DNA of 64,000 bases, from assembly GCA_027605045.1 (NCBI GenBank), contig JAQFWX010000027.1, positions 434,001 through 498,000 of the forward strand, in the 5' to 3' direction. Position 1 is the first letter of the stretch, and each line of letters starts with the position of its first letter. The translations under genes and the position numbers were made by a program. The DNA comes from Phallus indusiatus. Lineage: Eukaryota; Basidiomycota; Agaricomycetes; Phallales; Phallaceae. The notes beneath the pieces are model-generated. The model saw nothing but the letters and a program-made list of their open reading frames with translations, did no database searches and was not told where the DNA came from. Positions 55,611 to 64,000 of the stretch are shown here, piece after piece.

Positions 55611-58224
55611 GGACCGGCCGATGTCGAAACTAGAGGAGGGAAGAAATACTTCATTTCTTTCACTGACGATGCTACACGAGAAACTCACATCTACTTGATG
55701 GCACGCAAGTCCGAAGCCCTTGACAAGATAAAAGCCTTCGTCGAATGGTGTCGAATCCAACGTGTCAAAGAGATCCGAAACTTCCAGTCTGACAACGGCT
55801 CGGAATACATCAGCAACAATGCACAGGCCTTCTTCCAAAGCAAAGGAATAAACCATCGGAGAATGGTGCACCACACCCCTCAGCAAAATGGTGTCGAAGA
55901 GCAACAACACCGAACAATTCTCAAACATGCGCGTGCCATGATATTCACTGCCGATCTGCCACGTTCTCTATGGGGAGAAGCGGTAATGCATGCCACATGG
56001 TTGAAGAACCGAGTGTCGACTTGAGCCCTGGAGGACAAGACTCCGTATGAGGCAGCTACGGGAAGAAAGCCAGATCTTTCCGACATCCACGTTTTCGGAG
56101 AAAATGTCCACGTTCGCATCACACCGAACTCGAAGCTTGAACCAAGAACCACCGTCTGCAGATGGGTAGGATTCGAAGGTAATGGGAACGGACACCGGGT
56201 TTACTGGCCAGACTCCGGCAGAATCAGTGTCGAGCGAAACCTCACTTTCGAGCCGAGACATTCTTCGAATGTGGGGGAGTGTGAAGCTGTGTCTACTGAA
56301 ATCCAAATCAATACGCAAAATGCACAAAACAACGGAATCACTCACCATGAACCTCAAAGCCAACTCCCAGAACCCACTCAAGCTATCGAGCCTGAGCAAC
56401 CAGCGCCTGCGGTATCCGACCCTGTCCAAGGTCTCGAGACACCTATCCAACAATTGGAACCAAATGAACTTAGGAGAAGTCAGCGAACTATAACGCCCTC
56501 ACAGTACGTACGAAACATTACCTCTGGCGAAGGATCGGCAACTGGTAGGCCATCTCAACCGTCATTACCGACTGGAATCAGGCACAACGAAACAGCTGCA
56601 TTAGCTATGATAACCGAACCAGAAAACGTGAAAGAAGCCTTACACGGCGATAACAAAGAAGTCTGGATTCCAGCAATGATCGAAGAACTCGAGCAAATGC
56701 GCAAGAGAGGAATTTTCCAGCTCGTCAAACCACCCCGTGACGCGAACGTTATCGGAAGCAAGTGGACCTTCAGGCTGAAGCTCAACAATGAAAACATTCC
56801 AACCAGAGCAAGAGCAAGACTCGTTGCCCAAGGCTTTTCACAACAACCTGGTATCGACTTTGATGAGACGTATTCCCCGACTGCGAACCCTGAATCTATT
56901 CACCTTATCCTTGCGTTAGCAAACCAGAACGACTGGCCCATTCATCAGGCCGATTTCAAGAGCACGTACCTCAACAGCGACATCGATGAAACCATTTACA
57001 TGCAACAACCACCCGGATTCGAAGATCCCGAAAAACGCGACCATGCATGGCTGCTTCTAAAGGCGATCTATGGTCTAAAGCAAAGTGGTCGATTGTGGTA
57101 TCAAACTCTTAAAGCTCTCTTCACTAACCTTGGCTATTCATGCTCAAAAATCAATCCCGGCATCTTCTACAAACACGACCCCAGTACCAACAGAATTGTC
57201 ACGGTACATGTCGACGACCTAACAATAGTCGGTAATCGCAAGGAAATCATTGCCGAAATGAAAGCAGAACTTGGCAACAAATTCGAATTAGTAGATCTGG
57301 GGGAGATCCATTGGTTATTGGGCATGAAAATCAAACGCGATCAACAAAAACACACCTTATCGATCTCACAATCTGCTTATATCGATACTCTTGTCAAACG
57401 TTTCGGTCTTTCTGATGCCGTCCCAACAAATGTCCCTATGGATCCCGGTCTGAAGCTCTCAGACTTGCAGTGCCCAACTACAGACGAAGAAAAGAGAGAT
57501 ATGATTAATGTTCCGTACAAAGAATTAATCGGCGGCCTACTTTACCTTGCACGCATGACAAGACCCAACATTCAATATGCCGTCTCTTTATTATCCCGCT
57601 TTATGTCGAACCCCAGTCGTGCTCATTGGGACACTGCAAAACAGATTTTAAGATACGCGAAAGGAACGAGGGATTTGAAGCTTCACTGGAGGCATTGTAG
57701 GGTTTAGCAAAAAAAAGGATCCTCAGAAAATTATAGTTCGAGGTATAGACTATTGATGATTTACCAAACTGCACAATTATATTATAACTAATACTCAGAT
57801 TACTGCTATTATGATTACGTAAGGCGCGCGTCGTTTTCAAAGTTGAAAAAAAAATTGCCGTATCTCAGCTTCTGGTGCATGTTTTTGCCCAATTTTTGCA
57901 CCATATGATTTGTAAAAAAATCTACTTTTGATTTTTTATCAATAATATACATTTATTCTACTTTAAAAAGATCGCAAGTTTATGAGTAGTAAATAGTAAA
58001 GAATAATGTTGTTTACATGCGCTACAGAGAATGGTTGGCTTTTCCAGTGTATAATACTAGAGAAAATCAAATGTAAAAACTCACCACTAATTCAAACAAA
58101 CCCCTACTAACATGTTTAACAACGTCGCGTCGCGTCACACATGTCGCGATCTGACGCCCCAGTTCAGATAGTTCTGTGTTGTCAGCACCCTCACCTTGAC
58201 TCTTCATGCCTTATTGCGAACAAC

Positions 58225-60459
58225 ATGAAAACACGAGGTCAAAAGCGTAAAGAAGCATCCACTCCAAATACTGCAAAGGCTCCTAAGAGCTCGAAGAAAG
58301 TTCATATTGTGGAGGAAAACAAGAGCAGCCACAAACCCAGGGCTAGACCAAAGCAACAAGCATCATCTCATAATGAAAAGATGAAGGAAATTATTCGCAT
58401 TCTGAAAGAGGCATCACCGGAAGAAGAAAACGATGCAGTGGCAGATACAGAGGAAGAGATAGAGATAGAGACAGAGACAGAGGTGGAGGCCAAGGCAGGG
58501 ACAAAGCTAGAGGTGGATATGGATGAGAATGAGGACCTGGATGAAGCTCCAGATGTTTTTGATTTTGGATCAGGACTGCCGCTAGATGAGGATAGTGAAG
58601 GATCAGAGATATCATTCAATGTTGCATCAGATGATGATGATGAAGAACTCAGACCTTCTGTTAAAAACATCAAACCACCAAAAGTTCCGAAGAAGCCAAC
58701 TCAGCGAGGAAGGCCACCTGCAAGCAAAGGAAAGGCTCCAGCAGTAGACAGCTATTGTAAGTTTTGAGCTGAAATCTATGGTCTCATGCTTACTGTTATA
58801 TAGCCCTTGCCCTTCTTATACCTAGTGGCCGGTCAAAGAAATTCGAGATGGAGCAAATACCCCTGTCAAGTTCATTCAGTGAGGTATTAGAAAAAATACA
58901 TCACCAACTGGGCTGTTAGGGCTACTCAGCTCACACTAGAGGGAGGGGATCCTAAGAGAAATATATTGGGGAGAACTAACTACTCACCTAGAGGGAGGGG
59001 ATCCTAAGAGAACAAGCTTAGGGACCCTCACTCTAGGGACGGCGACTATATACATGAAAAACGATAGCGCGGCGTGCGGCCCTGACACAGCTAAGTGCCA
59101 GACGCCCGAACCGAACATAAGCGACGTGACGCCTACGGCGTCACGCCGGTACGAGCGCGCGACGCACGCAAGTAGAGAAAGTAGAATAGAGACAGGGGGA
59201 GCAAACGGAGGATGGAAATAATATATGGGAAATATAAATAAAGTATAGGGGAATATATACCGATGATAATAAATAAGGAAAAATGAGGGGACGCGGTAGC
59301 GTACCCTGACATGGGCTGCGAAAATTACAAAGTCAAGCCCGAACATGGCCATCTCAGCTATAACATAAAGGGTATTGGTCGAACGGAATTAGGGCTTAGC
59401 AATGAAGTCCACTGGAATACTCTGGTAAATCAGATCAAGACACGTGTCAAAAAAGAAGATGAGATTCATAATGTGCGGATAATAGTCGCAAGCCAGGTAA
59501 GTATTACTCATCTGGCATATTCTGGTCCCCGGATTCAGATCTCACATACATTAGTATTTGGAAGCAATACGGAAAAAAAATGGTGTTTCTGCAACCCCAG
59601 TTTCCAAGAAAGCAAAAGCGAGAAATGGTGGCCAAGCGACAAAGACATTCAACCTAAATGGAAGTGACAGCGGGTCAGACGAGGCTCTTACAGCACAAGC
59701 TGCCGAAAAAAATGAATTGAAGATTCTCCAATCCATCCTAACATGCCGTAATTGTCCCAATAAATCAGCACCATTTTGCAAAAAGAATGAATTTGGTGTG
59801 CATATTCCGATCTCACATATGCAACTCAGTGCATGGGCTGCTGCATTAGTAGGTTATATATTTTGAGTTGTAGCATGCTAATTTTTTTCCAGGTCAAACG
59901 GTTACCTAATGTCGACTATGCATATCCACCCAATACCTCTCTTTTCCACGACTTCTACCATGAGCGCCCCAGAACAAAACCTAGATCTCCTGATCAAATG
60001 GGATCAGCTAATGATGGTTCTGTACAATCTCTACAACAATCAGCGTTGAGTATGCTCTTAGGTGCACTCATAGACCGGAGGACTGTCCCATCATTACAGA
60101 TTCCAGCAGCTCAGCTGCTAATCCACAACTCAAATCAAGCACCATCAGCTGCTTCTTCCAGTGTAAATGGTGCTGATTCAATTTCACACTCTGCTCGGCC
60201 GCCAACCAATATAGCTTATCCGGAGGTTGGATCTTTTTTCAAAGAGCTTGCCGAACAGAACCCAAAACGAGCAACGGCACTTCTTGGATTTGCTAATGTT
60301 CTTGAGAGCAATGACTTCTATTATCTCAATGAGATTTACAACTTTACTGAACCTAAACTCGAGGCAGAACCTTACAATCTTTCATGTGGGAATGCAGCAT
60401 TTGTGGCAGGCGCAATAGCAAAGTGCTTGGCTGACACAATCAAAGATAAATGTATTTAG
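58225..60459 (+). pseudogene. mariner-associated accessory protein, copy 2
   Basis: Starts at ATG 58225. The N-terminus is basic (KTRGQKRKEAS, KPRARPKQQ) then very acidic (a Glu/Thr alternating run near 58450-58500; DEDSEGSEISF). After a first intron (~58751-58830, exact sites unclear) comes the middle domain: FSEVLEKIHHQLG, the solo LTR A, then CENYKVKPEHGHLSY and NEVHWNTLVNQIKTRV. Introns at 59495-59550 and 59851-59891 are followed by the Cys/His motif CRNCPNKSAPFCKKNEFGVH with IPISH and W, then PNVDYAYPPNTSLFHDF and a Ser/Ala-rich end to 60459. Apart from the LTR no lesion is seen. Homologous to 26981-29290. Function unknown. Confidence 0.65.
58914..59311 (-). mobile_element. solo LTR, family A, in the accessory gene
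   Basis: TGTTAGGGCTACTCAG to TACCCTGACA, 398 bp, perfect TSD TGGGC. Removal joins HHQLG to CENYK in frame, matching the homologous protein of copy 1 (HAEIGCEGIK). Confidence 0.9.
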
Positions 60460-60485
60460 TCAACAATTGGGAATACAAGTCTCTA

Positions 60486-61715
60486 CTAGACATATCCAGA
60501 ATGATGAAACCACTGTTTCGCCAGTTCTGGTGTAACTTTATTCAAAGCTTCATACAAAAACAACTCAACTCTGCCATCTTCTTTACTGTGAAGGTCCTCT
60601 CTAAACCGCCGTCCATGCCGCGCAATGTATTTCTTCATGAAGGAAAAAGATTCTTCTATAGGATTGAAGTCGGGTGAATATGGTGGTAAATAGAGCAATT
60701 TGATACCGCTGTTGATGATATGAGACTATCAGACATGAAGGAAAGATGCAAAGAACCTACCGCTCATCACACATTTCTTGAACTCCCTCAACCCGGTGAA
60801 TTGCGCAATTGTCCATCACAAGGACACTTCGTGGCTGTGGGTAAGGATTCATAACTTCAAGGAGACCCTGAAGCCAGAGTTTGAACATATCGCCGTTGAA
60901 AGAGCCTTGAACTATCTGGCAATGAATGTAGCCGTCGAGAGATAGGGCCGGAAGCACCGAGTATCTTGTGTTTTTTATTAGCAAACTTGTTGGATCATAA
61001 AATAAGTACACTTACCGAGTACCGCGTTGAAAATATGCTTTTAAATATGCCCTTTGTCCCCTAAATGACCGCCCCATAGAACGATAAGTGGTGTGTAGGT
61101 TTACCGCGCTCTCATCTCCAAATACAAGCCGGCTGGGATCTTCTTTGCCAATTTCATACAAGTAATGAAGACGGCGTTCAGAGCATCGTTCTACTGCAAC
61201 TTTAGATAGCTAAACAGATATCAGAAAGAAAGCGCAGCGTAAGTAACCAAAATACCTTCTTCGAAGTGATACCAAGCTTTTTAAGGGTTTGCTGTACAGT
61301 GGACATTGATACACAGATATTCTTCACCTCCTTTAGTTTATCAACAATCTCATCCAGATAAATATCTGGCTCCAATTCCACCAGTTCGAGCATAAACTGT
61401 TCATATAAGGTGTGTTTAGTAACCAACAGTATCTGTCACTCAACTCAACGGAAAACTCACCTCAAGGGACTCGGAATCAAAGCGGCTCGTCCTCCCTGCC
61501 TTCAGGTACATGTTCTGATCTCGCATTGACTCCCCAATTTCATTCCAAGTCTGCAGAATGCGCTGGATGACCCGGCGAGGCATATTCAAGTCCCTTGAGA
61601 TGTCGGCAGTCCCTTTGCCCAGATTTCAATGCTGATGTATGACGACATTCTTGAGATCTCGAGAATAGTTGTTCCGGTGTTGGATGGATCGTTGCTCGTC
61701 ATCGTCGTCGTCCAT
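60486..61715 (-). pseudogene. Tc1/mariner DD34E transposase, copy 2
   Basis: ATG at 61715, followed by an Asp run. First helix-turn-helix: ISRDLNMPRRVIQRILQTW (~61600-61545); second: YLDEIVDKLKEV and STVQQTLKKLGITSKK. Catalytic domain: RLVFGDESAVNLHT, VLVMDNCAIHRVEG and YSPDFNPIEESFSFMKK, with 34 residues between the second Asp and the Glu. Introns at ~61481-61427, 61260-61210, 61017-60967 and 60759-60709. The intron between the second Asp and the Glu is in the same place as in copy 1. One in-frame TGA (61628-61626) lies between IHQH and NLGKG near the N-terminus; otherwise intact. Confidence 0.78.
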
Positions 61716-63207
61716 AGTTGGAGGGGAAAGCAAGCTCAGGCGCGAAATTGCAGTTGTGACGATCCGGTCACGCCACTTAGCTGACCAAGAATTGCTGAGA
61801 ATTTTAAAAGGGTTTCTAAAGACAGATTCTAACTGGAAAATGTTGACTGATTTTTTTCTGAAACTAATGAAGCTTACGGCGACCAATTTCATCCAGATTT
61901 GGACGAGATACGGCAATTTTATTGCAGCGATTTTTTTTCAACTTTGAAAACGATGCGCGCCTTACGTAATCATAATAGCAGTAAAGGATTCTGGCTTGCA
62001 AAATCATCAGTATGCTGTTATTATTATCTTAGTTAAATTCTATAATTATTTTTACTTATATAACACTATGAATAACTTTCTCTATTCAGTCAAACAGTAT
62101 ACAAACTAAAACATATATTATTATTAACCATAGTGGAAAATTATATATTCAAGTTGATATGATTACTTGTCAATACAGTATTTTATCATAATTTTGAGGG
62201 AGTGGGAAATATTGAGTTTCTGTGTAATTAAAACTTAAGGTCACAATTTGTGACATTAGAGTTTTCTCAAGATTTTCCAGGAATCCATGTATTATTAAGG
62301 TTTTCCCAGGAAAACTCTAATATTACAAAGAGTATTCTCATGCTTAAAATTAAGCTTTTCCCATGCATCCAAATTATAATAGAAATATATTCTCATAATA
62401 AATATAAACAATATTTTCAGAACATTCTTCAATATAGATGATGATAATATAAGTTTCACTCTGTTTATTATTTTACTGAATGGATAACATTGATCATAGG
62501 CTTATATGACAAAGAATTGTTATATAATTCAACCAAGATAATTATAGCAGTATACTGACAATTTTTCAAACCAGAATTCCTTAATCTGAGTATTAGTTAT
62601 AGTATGATTGTGCAATTTGGTAAATCATCAATAGACTATACCTCGAACTATAATTTTCTTAAAAATTTTTTTTTGGCTAAACCCTACAATGTCTCCAGTG
62701 CTTACCTATGGTTCCGACAATAACGGTCTTTCTGGTCTTTATGGCTACACTGACGCTGATTGGGCATCACAAAAGGATCGCCATTCGATCTCAGGTTATT
62801 CTTTTATCGTTGACGGCGCCGCCGTGGCTTGGAGTTCAAAGAAACAATCACTAATCACTCTTTCATCTATGGAGGCTGAGTACATAGCCGCTGTTCATGC
62901 TGGTAAAGAATTGAAATACCTTAGAAACCTTGTTGGCGAAATCTTCAGACCCTTATCTCTTCTGACAATTCTCCATTGTGACAATCAAAGTGTGATTTCT
63001 CTTGCTGAACGCGAAGGACCATCCGCTAGGAACAAACATCTTGATATTCGCTATCTCTGGTTACACGAATTAGTCAAGAACAAAATTGCCATTATTCGAT
63101 ACTGCGAAATGAACCTCATGGGTGCCGACATCTTTACAAAAGCTTTGCCACCCGCAAAAATCGAACTGTTTTCAATGATGCTTGGACTTTATCACGCTCG
63201 CGCATGA

Positions 63208-63214
63208 GGGGGAG
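63208..63214 (+). promoter_or_regulatory. copia polypurine tract
   Basis: GGGGGAG (part of GAGGGGGAG that includes the pol stop) lies directly before the 3' LTR, the expected plus-strand primer site. Confidence 0.7.
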
Positions 63215-63499
63215 TGTTGAGAGTGGGTTATGTTACGTAAGTGTTCGCTAAAGGCAACGCCGTTTCCCTTTTTTTTGAGAAGACTCAAGTCTTCAATATA
63301 TATAAACTTCAGTTCCATTGATTTTTGTCTCCTCAGTTGTTTCTTAACACTGAGGAGTAAGTAACATTAATTAACTAGCTTTCATTATCTTTACTCATAT
63401 GCTGTAAAGATTCTTTATTAGGTCCGCTTTTAATACAATAGTTGTTTCTTAACACTGAGGAATTCTTTATTAGTCAATAATGTCCGTAATATCTCCACA
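63215..63499 (+). repeat. 3' LTR of the copia element
   Basis: 285 bp, nearly identical to the 5' LTR with a handful of substitutions (for example TATGTAAGCATTTGC versus TACGTAAGTGTTCGC). Confidence 0.92.
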
Positions 63500-63762
63500 A
63501 GCTTTACATCCCCTGCAGGCAGGCAGGTCAACCTGTGACAACAGGTAACCCGCAGGTACCTGTGCACTACCTGCAGGTAATGTCACGTGTGACTAGATGT
63601 TACTAGATTAAGTTATTAAGCGAGATGGGCGCTCATTTAAGCGCCCAACTTATCTTGTAGAGAATTAAAAAATATTATTGACATATTTTTTTATTCCCAT
63701 TTTAAGTAAGATTTGAGCTCTCTAGAGCCAAAATAAATAAAAAAACACGACAAACACCACTC

Positions 63763-64000
63763 TGTTAGGGTGACTCAGGGCACACACCTAGAGGAGGGAA
63801 AACCTAAGAGAACAAGCTTAGGTATCCCCCTCTAGGGAAATCACATATAAGTACAGGATACAAAGCACCCGACTGATCTCCATGGGATCCAAGGAGATAC
63901 AAACAGAAATCGAAAGAAAACGAAGAAATCAAGAAATCAAGAAATCGATGGAACTAATGGAAACGGCAAAGTATGGGAAATGAAGGAAATCGTAACACAA
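63763..64000 (-). mobile_element. LTR, family B, cut by the window edge
   Basis: Starts TGTTAGGGTGACTCAGG after CACTC. Lacks the 52-bp duplicated unit. The other end is outside the window, so whether it is solo is unknown. Confidence 0.8.

Larger units (their letters stand above)
57803..61981. mobile_element. two-gene Tc1/mariner-type transposon, copy 2
   Basis: 4.18 kb between TA dinucleotides. TIRs start CTGCTATTATGATTACGTAAGG at both ends and extend about 60 bp or more. Inside: accessory gene (+, 58225-60459) and transposase (-, 60486-61715) with stop codons about 27 bp apart. A solo LTR A has since inserted in the accessory gene. Sequence after the TIR tip (GCCGTATCTCAGC, TGGTGCATG) aligns with the 377-bp MITE family. 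Confidence 0.87.
57684..62700. mobile_element. CACTG (CACTA-like) element in copia, carrying a mariner element
   Basis: CACTGGAGGCATTGTAGGG to its complement, 3-bp TSD CTT on both sides. Net length is about 840 bp without the mariner insertion, like the other copies. Removing it rejoins copia RT and RNase H in frame (TRDLKL then TYGSDNN). Confidence 0.88.
54385..63207 (+). pseudogene. pol: copia Pol polyprotein, interrupted
   Basis: Zinc knuckle, then protease ILDSGSTNHF (~54610), GAG-pre-integrase (LHEHLGHI, CESCIKAKK) and the integrase core (YSDIWGP, then after the solo LTR FTDDATR, DNGSEYISN and NGVEEQQHR). RT has IGSKWTFRLKLN, QADFKSTYLNSD, LKAIYGLKQS and a variant catalytic box HVDD (57210). 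RNase H, after the CACTG element, has YTDADWASQKDRHS, SSMEAEYIAA and ARNKHLDIRY. Lesions: in-frame TGA at 56022-56024 in the integrase, the LTR at 55225 and the element at 57684. Deleting each insertion with one TSD rejoins the frame exactly. Stop is the TGA at 63205-63207. Confidence 0.88.
53583..63499 (+). mobile_element. full-length Ty1/copia retrotransposon with nested insertions
   Basis: LTRs 53583-53866 and 63215-63499 with perfect TSD AGCTT (53578-53582 and 63500-63504). Domain order gag knuckle, protease, integrase, reverse transcriptase, RNase H is the copia order. Nested insertions are a solo LTR A in the integrase and a 5-kb CACTG element between RT and RNase H. Net length without them is about 4.5 kb. 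Confidence 0.93.
52661..63511. mobile_element. foldback (long palindromic) element carrying the copia insertion
   Basis: Arms start GGATGTAAAGCTTGAGCAAG and end with its complement (CTTGCTC at 53571-53577, plus GCTTTACATCC after the copia element). Arms of about 250 bp pair almost throughout; net length is about 929 bp. Flanks CCTGCGGG and CCTGCAGG are a probable 8-bp TSD (one mismatch). The arms hold tRNA-like modules. No transposase gene. Confidence 0.7.
52532..64000. mobile_element. hAT-like MITE split by the foldback/copia nest (right end outside window)
   Basis: Left terminus TAAGGCTCTCAACAGGT after candidate TSD ATCTCCTT. Left part 52532-52660, right part resumes at about 63512. 63590-63750 matches the core of the MITE at 51318 (GGGCGCTCATTTAAGCGCCC). 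The right TIR is not reached because an LTR B begins at 63763. Confidence 0.6.

Overview
The window reads as a transposon-saturated stretch of a filamentous fungal genome, most probably an agaricomycete (mushroom-forming basidiomycete). Reasons: many short GT..AG introns of about 50-70 bp, a chromodomain Ty3/gypsy element, Ty1/copia elements, Tc1/mariner elements with introns, and repeat-borne protein families I know only from agaricomycete genomes. Only two ordinary host genes are visible, both at the left edge and convergent: a mitochondrial small-subunit ribosomal protein uS7 (269-1134, +) and the 20S proteasome beta-7 subunit PRE4 (1405-2588, -, seven exons). Everything to their right is mobile DNA or its debris.

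Layout. 2.8-9 kb: one repeat-borne protein gene on the minus strand, cut into pieces by solo LTRs of families A, B, C, G and H and by a MITE. Most insertions carry perfect target-site duplications (TSDs), and deleting them restores the reading frame over several segments. 9.7-15.9 kb: a complete chromovirus-type Ty3/gypsy element (minus strand, AACAG TSD) whose LTR is family A. 17-22.6 kb: a second repeat-borne protein gene (plus strand), cut by a Tc1-type palindromic MITE, CACTG elements, LTRs and a hAT-like MITE. 24-32 kb: a third such gene, interrupted at a TA by a 6.25-kb two-gene Tc1/mariner element. 32-49 kb: sparse and old, with short LTRs (families I and J), CACTG and hAT-like MITEs and a probable KDZ-transposase remnant. 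49.5-50.4 kb: a 158-residue frame split by a 377-bp MITE. 51.3-64 kb: a deep nest, with an LTR D fragment holding a hAT-like MITE, which holds a foldback element, then a full-length Ty1/copia element, a CACTG element, a second two-gene mariner element and finally a solo LTR A.

The finding I rate highest is a pair of diverged Tc1/mariner elements (24779-31029 and 57803-61981). Each carries a DD34E transposase on the minus strand and, converging on it, a second gene. The two second genes encode homologous proteins with an acidic/basic low-complexity N-terminus, a shared middle domain and a shared Cys/His motif. At least two of their intron positions are conserved. I do not know a description of this accessory protein. 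The 377-bp MITE family shares terminal sequence with the second element, so it is probably mobilised by that type of transposase.

A second clear signal is replication priming. The gypsy element has an 11-nt primer-binding site exactly complementary to sequence just downstream of its own LTR TATA box (Tf1/sushi-style self-priming). The copia element has a site matching the anticodon arm of initiator tRNA-Met (half-tRNA priming). Coordinates of LTRs and MITEs are from direct reading of termini and TSDs. Exon borders of the TE genes are approximate unless stated.
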